Assembly: GCA_017960645.1 (NCBI GenBank)
Contig: JAGCYU010000027.1
Coordinates: forward strand, 1 to 42,691
Reading direction: 5' to 3'
Length of the DNA: 42,691 nt
Source: Alphaproteobacteria bacterium
GTDB lineage: Bacteria > Pseudomonadota > Alphaproteobacteria > CAAHEQ01 > UBA3637
Part shown: one piece after another, positions 31,355 to 39,609 of the stretch
How positions within the stretch are numbered: position 1 is the first letter of the stretch
Layout of the letters: every line of letters begins with the position of its first letter
Position numbers and translations under genes: made by a program
Notes under the pieces: model-generated
Database searches by the model: none
What the model was told of the DNA's origin: nothing
What the model saw: only the letters and a program-made list of their open reading frames with translations

Positions 31355-33390
31355 CGATAAAAATTTTACCTGGTTTGCCGTATCCTTTAGGAACTACCGT
31401 TGACAAAAACGGGGTCAATTTTGCATTGTTTTCCAAAAATGCAACACGTGTAGAATTGTGCTTATTCGATGATGATGGCAATAATGAAATACGCGTAGAA
31501 CTGCCTTATTACACTGATGAGGTTTTTCATGGCTATATCCCAGGATTAAAATGGGGACAAAGATATGCCTATCGTGTGTATGGACCTTATGATCCAGAAA
31601 AAGGTATGCGCTTCAACCCAAATAAATTAGTTTTAGACCCATACGCAAAAAAACTGACTTCCTGTGTCACAGCCAATAACGCACAGCTGGGGTATGTTCC
31701 AACTTCGGCTTTGGAAGATTTAGCATTTTCGGCACAAGATAGTGCTGCTTATATGCCAAAATGCATCGTGATTGATGAAAATCACTTTGATTGGCAAGGC
31801 GTCCAAAAACCCAAAATTCCATGGAGTGAAGAAGTTATTTACGAAACTCATGTACGGGGCTTTACTATTTTAAATCCAGAAGTTGAAAAAGCTTTGCGGG
31901 GCACTTTTTATGGTTTATCCAGTAAAAAAGTTATTGCTTACTTAAAATCACTTCAAATATCCTCGGTAGAGTTATTACCTATCGCGACCTTTTTGACAGA
32001 CGGTATTTTAAAGCGCAAAGGATTAAGTAATTATTGGGGATACGACCCGATTATATTCATGGCACCTTACACTCCTTATTTAGCCACAGGAGCAACATCT
32101 GAGATCCAACGCACAGTCCGCGCTCTGCATGAGGCTGGTATTGAAGTTATTTTAGATGTTGTGTTTAATCACACGGCAGAGGGTAATCAAATGGGGCCTA
32201 CTTTGTGTTATCGTGGGATAGACAATACCATTTATTATCGATTGAATAAAAACAACCCAAGATATTATGAAGATACTACTGGTTGTGGTGCCAGTTTTAA
32301 TTTACATCATCCGCGTGTCTTGCAATTAGTTATGGATTCTTTAAGATATTGGTCAACCAACATGCAAATAGACGGGTTTAGATTTGATTTAGCCACGACT
32401 TTGGCACGCGACGATGAAAATACTTTTCAACGCAACAGTGATTTTTTATCGGTGGTTCAACAAGATCCTGTCCTGCAGCGGCTTAAACTGATTGCAGAAC
32501 CTTGGGATTTAGGAAATGGGGGCTATCAAGTTGGTACTTTCCGCCCTGGGTGGGCAGAATGGAATGACCAATTCCGAGATACAACCAGACGCTTTTGGAA
32601 AGGCGATATGGGACAGGCCGGTGCCTTTGCAAAACGCCTAACCGGTTCAGCAGATTTATATAATAAAAATGGACGCAAAACGTGGGAATCTATTAACTTT
32701 GTTACTGCACATGATGGTTTTTCTTTGGCTGATTTGGTCAGCTACAATCATAAACATAACGAAGCCAATCAAGAAGATAATCGGGATGGGTCTGATGCCA
32801 ATTATTCATGGAATGGCGGGGAAGAAGGTGATACCAAAAATCCTGCCATCAAAGAAAACAGATTAGCGCGCGCCATGGGGTTAATGGCCTCATTGCTATT
32901 GTCCCGCGGCACCCCGATGATTCGATCCGGAGATGAAATTTTACACTCTAATAAAGGCAATAATAATCTGTATGCCCAAGATAATCATTTAGCGTGGTTG
33001 GATTGGGAAAATATTTCTTCAGACGGGCATAAAATGTTGGATTTAGTTCGCCAGCTAATGAAATTTAGGCGATCAAATCCTCAATTTATTTCTGATAATT
33101 TTTTAAGTCCTAAAGAATGTGTTTGGTATCGCCCAGATGGTCATCCTATGGAATCCACAGATTGGCAAGATTTTGTACGTGCTTTATCCGTGAAACTAAA
33201 GGGAAAAAAGCAGGATATTTTCTTAATTTTTAATGCCTTTCATGAACCGATTCAATGGACTTTGCCTCCTGGAAAATGGTATTTAAAAATTGCTACAAAA
33301 TCATTTAAATCTCAACAACAAACCTATCCTATCCCAGCATGGTCTGTTGCGGTATTCTCAACAGGAAAGACAAGCCATGCAACACGCTAA
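31351..33390 (+). CDS. glgX: Glycogen debranching enzyme GlgX
   Basis: GlgX hydrolyses alpha-1,6 branches in limit dextrins during glycogen breakdown. The 679 residues start with a CBM48 module (LPGLPYPLGTTVDKNGVNFALF) followed by a GH13 domain with DVVFNHTAEGN, nucleophile D346 in FRFDLATTL, acid/base E383 in IAEPWD, and VTAHDGFSLADLVSYN. Length matches isoamylase-type GlgX. Overlap with glgB couples synthesis and degradation in one operon. The end overlaps the next gene (RNHCP protein) by 14 bases. No glgC, glgA or glgP is in the window. Confidence 0.95.
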   Translation: MTIKILPGLPYPLGTTVDKNGVNFALFSKNATRVELCLFDDDGNNEIRVELPYYTDEVFHGYIPGLKWGQRYAYRVYGPYDPEKGMRFNPNKLVLDPYAKKLTSCVTANNAQLGYVPTSALEDLAFSAQDSAAYMPKCIVIDENHFDWQGVQKPKIPWSEEVIYETHVRGFTILNPEVEKALRGTFYGLSSKKVIAYLKSLQISSVELLPIATFLTDGILKRKGLSNYWGYDPIIFMAPYTPYLATGATSEIQRTVRALHEAGIEVILDVVFNHTAEGNQMGPTLCYRGIDNTIYYRLNKNNPRYYEDTTGCGASFNLHHPRVLQLVMDSLRYWSTNMQIDGFRFDLATTLARDDENTFQRNSDFLSVVQQDPVLQRLKLIAEPWDLGNGGYQVGTFRPGWAEWNDQFRDTTRRFWKGDMGQAGAFAKRLTGSADLYNKNGRKTWESINFVTAHDGFSLADLVSYNHKHNEANQEDNRDGSDANYSWNGGEEGDTKNPAIKENRLARAMGLMASLLLSRGTPMIRSGDEILHSNKGNNNLYAQDNHLAWLDWENISSDGHKMLDLVRQLMKFRRSNPQFISDNFLSPKECVWYRPDGHPMESTDWQDFVRALSVKLKGKKQDIFLIFNAFHEPIQWTLPPGKWYLKIATKSFKSQQQTYPIPAWSVAVFSTGKTSHATR

Positions 33391-33718
33391 ATTTACCCGA
33401 AAAAAAGAAGATTTTACTTGTGAAGTCTGTGGGTTAAAAGTTCACGGGAACGGTTATACCAATCATTGCCCCAGATGTTTATCCAGCAAACATGTAGATA
33501 TTCAACCAGGAGATAGAGCCTGTCCCTGTAAAGGCATTATGTTGGCCACTGGTTTTGAATTAAAACACGGTACAGAATATATTATTCACACATGTCAAAC
33601 CTGTGGTCATCAGCGTGCTAATAAAGTCAGCGCCCAGGACGATCGTAGTGCAGTTATTGCATTATCCTGTGGAAAAATGACGACCTATCTGGCAAGCTTA
33701 ATATCTCATAAGAAATAA
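33377..33718 (+). CDS. RNHCP-domain zinc-ribbon protein
   Basis: This 113-residue protein matches the RNHCP family of presumed zinc-binding proteins: FTCEVCGLKV, then NHCPRCLSSKHVD and PGDRACPCKGIM, with a late HTCQTCGH pair. The eponymous motif reads TNHCP here, with Thr for Arg. The cysteine pairs suggest two zinc ribbons. The function of the family is unknown. The start at 33377 lies within the end of glgX (GGAAAG upstream), and it overlaps by 14 bases, so it depends on the glg operon transcript. The frame continues back to 33290, but that part lies inside glgX. Confidence 0.85.
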   Translation: MQHAKFTRKKEDFTCEVCGLKVHGNGYTNHCPRCLSSKHVDIQPGDRACPCKGIMLATGFELKHGTEYIIHTCQTCGHQRANKVSAQDDRSAVIALSCGKMTTYLASLISHKK

Positions 33719-33723
33719 ACAAC

Positions 33724-33752
33724 TTGACTTTTATGGCAATTTCGGCTACAAC
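33724..33752 (+). promoter_or_regulatory. Promoter of dksA
   Basis: TTGACT (33724-33729), 17 bases, TACAAC (33747-33752), 30 bases before the start codon. It begins five bases after the RNHCP gene stop. Confidence 0.6.
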
Positions 33753-33782
33753 TGTAACGTTCTTAAAACAAAGGAGGTCGCC

Positions 33783-34199
33783 ATGATAGAACTACCAAAA
33801 GATTACAGACCCTCAGAAAAAGAAGAGTATATGAATGAAATGCAACTGGAGTATTTTAAACAAAAGCTGATTGATTGGCGTAGAAACTTATTGCGTGGCA
33901 TGGCGCGCGCTTTAACAGACTTACAAGAAACAGAACTCCGTGAAGCAGATGTCAATGATCGGGCGACAAAAGAAATCGAACAAGCTCTTGCATTGAAGGC
34001 TCGTGATAGAGATAGACAGCTGATTGCCAAAATCAATGCTGCTTTAGACAGAATTGAAGACGGTACTTATGGCTACTGCTTGGAAACAGGGGATCCTATT
34101 GGTGTTTATAGACTAGAGGCACAACCTACGGCCACTTTGTGTATTGAAGCTCAAGAACAACACGAACGCCGTCAAAAAACACAAGTTACACGGGACTAA
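33783..34199 (+). CDS. dksA: DksA-type RNA polymerase-binding regulator
   Basis: DksA binds the RNA polymerase secondary channel and, with ppGpp, adjusts rRNA and biosynthetic promoters. The 138-residue protein has the long coiled coil with the tip motif D56-x-x-D59-x-A61, matching the DxxDxA that acts near the polymerase active site. The C-terminal globule carries GTYGYCLETGDPIGVYRLEAQP near 94-115. Only two of the four zinc-finger cysteines remain: C99 and C120, with T102 and A123 at the other places. Loss of zinc ligands is common in alphaproteobacterial DksA. The start follows AAAGGAGGT; yacG follows after one base. Confidence 0.93.
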   Translation: MIELPKDYRPSEKEEYMNEMQLEYFKQKLIDWRRNLLRGMARALTDLQETELREADVNDRATKEIEQALALKARDRDRQLIAKINAALDRIEDGTYGYCLETGDPIGVYRLEAQPTATLCIEAQEQHERRQKTQVTRD

Positions 34200-34200
34200 C

Positions 34201-34392
34201 ATGGATAAAAAATCCTCTCCCTGCCCTATTTGTGGGAAACCATCAACGCCACAGTATCATCCATTTTGCTCAAAAAAATGTGCGGATATTGACTTGGGAA
34301 GGTGGTTGAAAGGAACGTATGTGGTACATACGAATGAAACGCCTGAAACAAACGAGTTTCCTGAAGAAAATAATGAAGATTCAGCCTGTTAG
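34201..34392 (+). CDS. yacG: YacG zinc-binding protein (DNA gyrase inhibitor family)
   Basis: This 63-residue protein has four zinc ligands, C8 and C11 in CPICGK and C23 and C27 in FCSKKC, followed by DLGRWLKGTY and an acidic tail (TPETNEFPEEN). E. coli YacG binds GyrB and inhibits DNA gyrase. The length is typical. Translation is taken to start at 34201, one base after the dksA stop; the frame upstream lies inside dksA. Its stop overlaps the end of the converging comF gene by four bases. Confidence 0.92.
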   Translation: MDKKSSPCPICGKPSTPQYHPFCSKKCADIDLGRWLKGTYVVHTNETPETNEFPEENNEDSAC

Positions 34393-35117
34393 TGTTTGAC
34401 TCGGCACAAAGTTAATACATCAACATGGCTTGCACCGGCTTTTAGCAAAACTTTAGAACATTCACAAACTGTAGCACCTGTTGTCATAACATCATCAATC
34501 AAAAGAACTTTTTTATTTTCAATTTTCTTTGGATTTGAAATAGCAAAAGCCTTATGCACATTCAATTCCCGTTGTTTGGTATTCATATGACCTTGACTTG
34601 GGGTTGCCCGAGTACGTTTTAGGACGCTTGGTTCAAAACGCCGATGTGTCACTTTTGCCAAACGATGAGCCAATAAAGCCGATTGGTTATAACGCCTTAA
34701 AAACAAGCGTGTGATATGTAATGGAACAGGAATAATAACATCCGCATCCATGATGAGCGATTTATACTCTTTCAATAAAAATTGGCATAAAACACCCGTT
34801 AAATCTGTCCGATCGGCATGCTTAAACGGTAAAACCAACTTTTTAACACCCTCGTTATATACCAACACAGATCGCGCCATGCGGTACGGCGGATTTTTCT
34901 TTAAACAGCCGGCACAAACGCCGTCCCCCTTTATATCAAACTCAAAAGGCTTGCCACATTTTTGACAATAGGGTTTAGTTATAAAATGTAATTCTTTAAA
35001 ACAATGTGCACACACCATGTTTGTTTCATCAACTGGACAATTACAGATGGGACAAACAGGCAGCAATATAAAATCAACAATACTTTTTATCATGCGCTTC
35101 AATCTTGCATTTTTCAT
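34389..35117 (-). CDS. comF: ComF-family phosphoribosyltransferase-like protein
   Basis: This 242-residue protein has an N-terminal Cys-rich zinc region (CPICNCP, CAHC, CQKCGKPF, CAGC; about 22-70) and a type I phosphoribosyltransferase domain whose PRPP loop reads VLLIDDVMTTGAT near residues 203-215. The central RRYNQSALLA is also diagnostic. ComF proteins are linked to DNA uptake and recombination; the enzymatic substrate is not established. It converges on yacG and is divergent from tspO. The start codon at 35117 has only a modest ribosome-binding site (TACTTACATG context), so a nearby start is possible. Confidence 0.9.
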   Translation of the reverse strand: MKNARLKRMIKSIVDFILLPVCPICNCPVDETNMVCAHCFKELHFITKPYCQKCGKPFEFDIKGDGVCAGCLKKNPPYRMARSVLVYNEGVKKLVLPFKHADRTDLTGVLCQFLLKEYKSLIMDADVIIPVPLHITRLFLRRYNQSALLAHRLAKVTHRRFEPSVLKRTRATPSQGHMNTKQRELNVHKAFAISNPKKIENKKVLLIDDVMTTGATVCECSKVLLKAGASHVDVLTLCRVKH

Positions 35118-35161
35118 GTAAGTATCCTATCATTTCTTTAACAATAACACAAGGAGCAAAA

Positions 35162-35620
35162 ATGAAAAATATATCAGTTTGGAAAAACGCATCACATTTA
35201 TTCTTTTTGTTATTATTGGTATTCACAGTAGGATATGTTGGCTCAGCGTTCATGACCCCAACAACATGGGATTGGTATAATAGTTTAGCAAAATCTCCGC
35301 TGAATCCCCCCGATTTTATTTTTCCAATCGTATGGACGATTTTATTATTCTTACAAGCTATCGCTGCATTTTTAGTATGGGGCAAGGCTTCGCCTCGCTG
35401 GTTTGTTGCACAGTTAATGTTTAACATGTTATGGAGCTTTACATTTTTTTACCTGCACAGCCCGTCCATCAGCTTTATTGTAAGTCTTTTATTTTCTTGC
35501 GCTCTGTTTATTAACACTTACACCTTTGGTAAGGTGAACAAAATCGCTGGGCTACTTATCCTCCCTACATTTCTATGGAGTTTATTTGCCATTTATTTAA
35601 ATGCGTATCTTGTTTTTTAA
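35162..35620 (+). CDS. tspO: TspO/MBR family membrane protein
   Basis: This 152-residue, five-helix membrane protein of the TspO family binds porphyrins and related ligands; in bacteria it modulates tetrapyrrole-linked responses. Family features are the early WYNSLAKSPLNPPDFIFPIVWT near residues 40-62 and a Trp-rich NMLWSFTFFYL. The usual PxW at the second Pro segment reads PLNPPDF here, slightly divergent. The start at 35162 follows ACAAGGAGC; an earlier ATG at 35105 has no ribosome-binding site and overlaps the comF start region. The gene ends overlapping the converging PH-domain gene. Confidence 0.88.
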   Translation: MKNISVWKNASHLFFLLLLVFTVGYVGSAFMTPTTWDWYNSLAKSPLNPPDFIFPIVWTILLFLQAIAAFLVWGKASPRWFVAQLMFNMLWSFTFFYLHSPSISFIVSLLFSCALFINTYTFGKVNKIAGLLILPTFLWSLFAIYLNAYLVF

Positions 35621-36135
35621 CCCAAGTTTTCCAGCATCACAGTCCCTTTGTCAGAACGCGCCTGCATATAAGCTTCCCGCAAGTTATCACGCACCTGGTT
35701 GGGATATGGAATCTTGTGCATAACAATGGTTCCTGTTCTATCCGTACTCACAACTGTAACTGTGCCTAAATTAGACCACATATCTATTAAAGATTGCTTG
35801 CATGTAGAATCAGCCACACGAAATAATTCAATTTCATCCACATCTTTTGTAAAAATGCCAGAAATAATGATTAAACGTTTATTTGTCAAAGTGTAGGAAG
35901 TATAAATCCGTTTACAATACACAGATGGCAACCACCCTAATAACATCGCGACCAATACCCACCACCAAACGTCCAACATACCATGCTGAAGCGCAGGAAC
36001 AAATGAAATAATCATGCCAATAAAACACAACCATACAACGGGATGATATTTTAAATCAGCAATTGATCCGCGAACGGTCCAATAAAATGTCTCATCACTT
36101 CGTAACACATTTTTTAACACACTAATATCGCTCAT
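35617..36135 (-). CDS. Bacterial PH-domain (bPH2) membrane protein
   Basis: This 172-residue protein has two membrane helices (about 33-50 and 56-71) followed by a bPH2-type domain. The signature is YTLTNKRLIIISGIFTKDVDEIELFRVAD (residues about 80-108), then a GTVTVVSTDR strand. Such YdbT/YdbS-like proteins are widespread and uncharacterised, probably at the inner membrane. The start at 36135 follows GAGAGGAATG; the frame extends to 36198, but the promoter lies within that part. It overlaps the converging tspO by four bases. Confidence 0.82.
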   Translation of the reverse strand: MSDISVLKNVLRSDETFYWTVRGSIADLKYHPVVWLCFIGMIISFVPALQHGMLDVWWWVLVAMLLGWLPSVYCKRIYTSYTLTNKRLIIISGIFTKDVDEIELFRVADSTCKQSLIDMWSNLGTVTVVSTDRTGTIVMHKIPYPNQVRDNLREAYMQARSDKGTVMLENLG

Positions 36136-36165
36136 TTCATTCCTCTCAACTGTATTTCCAATCTT

Positions 36166-36194
36166 AGTATATAACAACTCTTTTTGGAACTCAA
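36166..36194 (-). promoter_or_regulatory. Promoter of the PH-domain gene
   Basis: On the minus strand TTGAGT (36189-36194), 17 bases, TATACT (36166-36171). Confidence 0.6.
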
Positions 36195-36282
36195 CCATTT
36201 TTTTATCATAGATAACAATACAAACGTATGTATTTGATATAAAATAATATTTTTTTAAATCTTAGGACTAGATTTTTGAGTT

Positions 36283-36311
36283 TTGCCACCCTAAAGTTAT
36301 TGTGCTTCAAA
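36283..36311 (+). promoter_or_regulatory. Possible promoter of the beta-barrel gene
   Basis: TTGCCA (36283-36288), 17 bases, TTCAAA (36306-36311), 27 bases before the start codon. The -10 is weak. The 100 bases upstream are very AT-rich and could act as an UP element. Confidence 0.35.
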
Positions 36312-36338
36312 TGATCATTTAAAGAAAGGAGAATCAAA

Positions 36339-36938
36339 ATGAAGAAATATTTATTATCAACACTAGCATTAGCTGGTTTAATTTTTGTAACTGGTGCAGC
36401 TCAAGCAAAAGAACGCCATGATGATAATTGGCTCAACATGAGCGACGCCTATGCTATTGCTCAAGCTGGATATGGTTTTGGCTATAAAGATTATAAAGAA
36501 AATGCCGTAATGGCTTTAGGTATGGGATATCATCTAAATCAATATTTACATTCCGATCTGACTGTAGGTTGGAGAAATTGGGGTAAGATTAAAGCAGAAG
36601 GGAAAAGTGCAGATACTTGGTCTATTCCAGCTTTGTTGAACGTATATGTCAGCATGCCTGTCTTTGACAAAATGAGTGTTTATGGGATGGGCGGATTAGG
36701 TATGTCCTATAACAAAGTCAAAAATACCAGTTTAACAAAAGGCGACAGCAAAACATCTTTTGCATGGACAGTTGGTGCTGGTGTTGACTATCGTTTGAAT
36801 GATTGTTGGAGTTTAGATTTAGGATATCGTTTTGCTGATTTAGGAGAAGGTCGGTCAAAACTTAAAGATGGATCTGAACGTTTCAAAAAAGATATCAAAT
36901 CTCATGACATCTTATTATCTGCCAGATACTATTTTTAA
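36339..36938 (+). CDS. Outer-membrane beta-barrel protein
   Basis: This 199-residue protein has a signal peptide (1-23, ending AQA). Alternating strands then form a small eight-stranded barrel of the OmpA/OmpW-like type (porin family), with GMGYHLNQYLHSDLTVGWRNW and VGAGVDYRLNDCWSLDLGYRF. It ends in Phe (ARYYF), the C-terminal signal for BAM-mediated assembly. It has no OmpA peptidoglycan-binding domain. Similar small barrels act as adhesins or stability factors; the specific role is unknown. The start follows AAAGGAG, and a strong terminator follows. Confidence 0.85.
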   Translation: MKKYLLSTLALAGLIFVTGAAQAKERHDDNWLNMSDAYAIAQAGYGFGYKDYKENAVMALGMGYHLNQYLHSDLTVGWRNWGKIKAEGKSADTWSIPALLNVYVSMPVFDKMSVYGMGGLGMSYNKVKNTSLTKGDSKTSFAWTVGAGVDYRLNDCWSLDLGYRFADLGEGRSKLKDGSERFKKDIKSHDILLSARYYF

Positions 36939-36953
36939 GGATCTAAAGGCATC

Positions 36954-36983
36954 AAAACAGGGGAAAATTTCCCCTGTTTTTTT
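36954..36983. terminator. Bidirectional terminator
   Basis: AACAGGGGAAA pairs perfectly with TTTCCCCTGTT and is flanked by A and T runs. It serves the beta-barrel gene and the converging ankyrin-like gene at 36993-37658. Confidence 0.9.
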
Positions 36984-36992
36984 ATCACTATT

Positions 36993-37658
36993 TTACTGTC
37001 GTTGAAAATGACGCAACATTATATTATTTCTGGTAACTCTTGCCATTTGAGGGGTCACCAACTTTTGAATATTTTCAGCATCTTTCTCTATATCGTTCCA
37101 GCGCGTTTCTTCCGGTTGCTTGGCATAGCTGTCCATTAACCCAAAAATAGAATCTACAGTCACTTCTGGCCACGCCTTTTTATAGGAATCAATTAGCTTT
37201 TGATTTAATCCAAACTTTTTCAACCCTCGATATATATATACCAAATCATTCAAATAATTCTGGCGATTTTCTATACTGCTTTGATTTTTTATATCGGCAA
37301 TCAAACCAATTAAAGAATCTGCAAATAAAGAGGCCACATATATTGAAGGTATATCCGCATCCGAAGTCGGACGAGACGTCGTATTTCTTCTAACACAATT
37401 AAAATCATTTGCTCCAGCATTAACATAGGCTATAACGGCTTCTATTTGATTACGTCTTAAATCATAAGTAAATGGAGTTTCTCCATTAAAATCCTGGTAA
37501 AACATTTCTTGATAAGCATCAAACACACTAATCATTCCATTATTAGACCCCTGTCCAAATCTTCTGGCATACTCTTCCGGACACCAACAACGATGCCATA
37601 ACATATCTGGTGCATCCACCCACATTCTGGCGCGATCTGCATCTGTTCTTATACTCAT
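36993..37658 (-). CDS. Ankyrin-like repeat protein, paralogue A
   Basis: This 221-residue soluble protein contains one ankyrin-like unit at residues 61-88, TPFTYDLRRNQIEAVIAYVNAG, close to the TPLHxAxxxGxxxxVxxLLxxGA consensus. The rest is helical and not recognised. It is a paralogue of the next gene: both share a DFNC after the repeat, LxYIYRxLK in the middle, and a (T/E)RW segment near the end. The start at 37658 follows GAAAGG; the frame extends to 37685. It has its own strong promoter. Ankyrin proteins in host-associated bacteria are often effectors, but no secretion signal is visible. Confidence 0.7.
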   Translation of the reverse strand: MSIRTDADRARMWVDAPDMLWHRCWCPEEYARRFGQGSNNGMISVFDAYQEMFYQDFNGETPFTYDLRRNQIEAVIAYVNAGANDFNCVRRNTTSRPTSDADIPSIYVASLFADSLIGLIADIKNQSSIENRQNYLNDLVYIYRGLKKFGLNQKLIDSYKKAWPEVTVDSIFGLMDSYAKQPEETRWNDIEKDAENIQKLVTPQMARVTRNNIMLRHFQRQ

Positions 37659-37691
37659 TTTTAACCTTTCATTTATCTGAATCAAGGCATC

Positions 37692-37719
37692 ATTATACTT
37701 ATAATTTATTTTTTGTCAA
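37692..37719 (-). promoter_or_regulatory. Strong sigma-70 promoter of paralogue A
   Basis: On the minus strand TTGACA (37714-37719), 16 bases, TATAAT (37692-37697): both hexamers perfect. Confidence 0.8.
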
Positions 37720-37748
37720 ATTTTAATTTTGAACTTGTGCTCAGGCTA

Positions 37749-38423
37749 TCATTCGCGCACGGAACCAGAAACTTTTTGATTAATCTGATATGCGTGTTCC
37801 GGAGCTAACTTTTCTATTTGAGTAACATAATGTTCTGGATTTTGCCAACGTTCATTTTCCGGCGTAAAAGCACATTCATCCATAATATCCAAAACACCTG
37901 GGATATTTATTCTCGGATGTGATGCATAATACTCGGCAAGCAATCCTAAATTTAACCCGGAACCATCCTTTAACTTACGATAAATATACAATAAATTATT
38001 TAATAAATTAACACTAGTCTGCTGTATTTCTGGATCCATTATCCCAGCATATGCAGCAAAATTTCTTACATTAATCCCGAATAAAGTTATTGTATGCAAT
38101 GCAGGACTACTTATCGTCGTTGCTGTCTTTGAATCAACGATACAATTAAAATCGGTCACAATACCTTCATTAACTAAGGCCATCGCTTGGATATACTGAC
38201 CCATATGCAAAGCATAGGACATGGGAGATTGCCCCGGGCAAACCCTTTGAAAATTTGTAAATAATGCGTCACACATATCTTTTGAATTATTATTTGGATT
38301 TGATTTCCGATAATCCAAACAAAAGTGTTTAACCCACTGCATGAGCGCACAACTGTCTTGATCAAACTCAGGAGAATCTAAAAATATTTTTGAACGTTGT
38401 TCGTCGGTCAATATCGCATCCAT
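37749..38423 (-). CDS. Ankyrin-like repeat protein, paralogue B
   Basis: This 224-residue soluble protein aligns with the neighbouring gene (paralogue A), with a degenerate ankyrin-like unit at about 66-94 (SPMSYALHMGQYIQAMALVNEG, then DFNC). The middle matches NNLLYIYRKLK and the late NERWQNPEHY. The start at 38423 follows AAAGGAGGGG; the frame extends upstream to 38495 but that region holds the promoter. The tandem arrangement suggests gene duplication followed by divergence. No transmembrane helix or signal peptide is visible. Confidence 0.7.
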   Translation of the reverse strand: MDAILTDEQRSKIFLDSPEFDQDSCALMQWVKHFCLDYRKSNPNNNSKDMCDALFTNFQRVCPGQSPMSYALHMGQYIQAMALVNEGIVTDFNCIVDSKTATTISSPALHTITLFGINVRNFAAYAGIMDPEIQQTSVNLLNNLLYIYRKLKDGSGLNLGLLAEYYASHPRINIPGVLDIMDECAFTPENERWQNPEHYVTQIEKLAPEHAYQINQKVSGSVRE

Positions 38424-38466
38424 ACACCCCTCCTTTAGCCGCGTTAATCTCTTAATTAACCATCCT

Positions 38467-38495
38467 ATTATAATATGGAAAAAATATTTTGTCAA
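38467..38495 (-). promoter_or_regulatory. Consensus sigma-70 promoter of paralogue B
   Basis: On the minus strand TTGACA (38490-38495), 17 bases, TATAAT (38467-38472): both hexamers perfect. An ATGGTTAA (CtrA half-site-like) lies just downstream of the -10. Confidence 0.87.
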
Positions 38496-38521
38496 GTTTT
38501 ATCGGCAACATTTTAAACAAT

Positions 38522-38553
38522 AAAAAAACTGGCATCTCATATAAAGACGCCAG
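38522..38553 (-). terminator. Terminator after the parvulin gene
   Basis: On the minus strand CTGGCGTCT pairs with AGATGCCAG (one G-T pair) and is followed by seven T's. Confidence 0.85.
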
Positions 38554-38576
38554 AATTTACAAAAGAACCTGTCTGT

Positions 38577-39554
38577 TTATTTTAAAGTCGGCTTTAAAAC
38601 TTTAACATTTAACTTTGCCCGTTCATTAGACAAAACAGATTGTAATTTTGTTTCCATAACCGCTTGTTTAATTTGATCTTTCACTTCTTCAAAAGTTGGA
38701 GGATCCGCCAAGCGTTTATCTTCAACATATGCAATATGCCATCCAAAAGCAGTATGGATTGGCGCAGATAATTGCCCTTTTTTCAAATCAAACACAGCAT
38801 CACCAAACTCAGGAACCATCATTCCTTTTGTGAAGTATCCCAAATCGCCACCTTCCGCATTTTTATCTAAAGATTTAGCTTCAGCCAACTTTGCAAAATT
38901 TGCACCTGCCTTTAATTGCACAAGCAAATCTTTGGCTTCTTTTTCTGTCTTAACCAAGATATGACGGGCATGTACTTCCTCTTCTCGTTGGAAATTTTGC
39001 AATTCCTGCTCATACAAAGCTTTTAATTCTTCTTCACTGACATTGGCTTCTAACAATTCATTCAAATACGTTTGCCCAACAATTTGTTCGTTTGCCTGAC
39101 GCAACAAGCGACGAATCTCAGGCCGACGATCAACCCCATGGCGTTTTGCTTGCAACATAATAACTTTGTTGTTGATTAACATATTCAATAAATTTGGATA
39201 TACAGTTTCCATCGGCAACTCGGACACTTGCGGCATATCTAACATCAACTCTTGCATATCTTCTTGTGTAATTGGATGACCATCCACAGTTGCTAATGCG
39301 TCCACCTTTGCGGCAGGCAAACGCTTTGCCATTGTTATCTTATGTTGACACTCGCAATGATAGAAAAGGACCGATTCATATGTAAAGTATCCCCAAATAC
39401 TCATATTAATCAGCATTAAGGCCACAACCCCAACCCCATACAAAAAAGTTATCCGTTCTTCCTTGTGTTCAACAACTGTTGGAGAACCTCCTTCACCTTG
39501 TGATGCTAAAGATTCAACTTGTTTAATATTTTTTACACGTTTTTTACGAAGCAT
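38577..39554 (-). CDS. Membrane-anchored parvulin-type peptidyl-prolyl isomerase
   Basis: This 325-residue protein assists folding of exported proteins. A basic N-terminal stretch and one membrane helix (about 36-58) place the rest in the periplasm. A SurA/PpiD-like helical chaperone region follows (about 80-185), then a PpiC/rotamase domain (about 193-285). Parvulin signatures are VHARHILVKTEKEAKDLL, GGDLGYFTKGMMVPEF and AFGWHIAYVED. It is longer than free parvulins and shorter than PpiD (about 620). It follows the cNMP-binding protein gene by 55 bases on the same strand and ends at a strong terminator. Confidence 0.92.
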   Translation of the reverse strand: MLRKKRVKNIKQVESLASQGEGGSPTVVEHKEERITFLYGVGVVALMLINMSIWGYFTYESVLFYHCECQHKITMAKRLPAAKVDALATVDGHPITQEDMQELMLDMPQVSELPMETVYPNLLNMLINNKVIMLQAKRHGVDRRPEIRRLLRQANEQIVGQTYLNELLEANVSEEELKALYEQELQNFQREEEVHARHILVKTEKEAKDLLVQLKAGANFAKLAEAKSLDKNAEGGDLGYFTKGMMVPEFGDAVFDLKKGQLSAPIHTAFGWHIAYVEDKRLADPPTFEEVKDQIKQAVMETKLQSVLSNERAKLNVKVLKPTLK

Positions 39555-39609
39555 ATTTTCCCCCTTTTGTTTATCCTAAATCCTAGCTTAAACACTTTTA
39601 AAACAAAAA

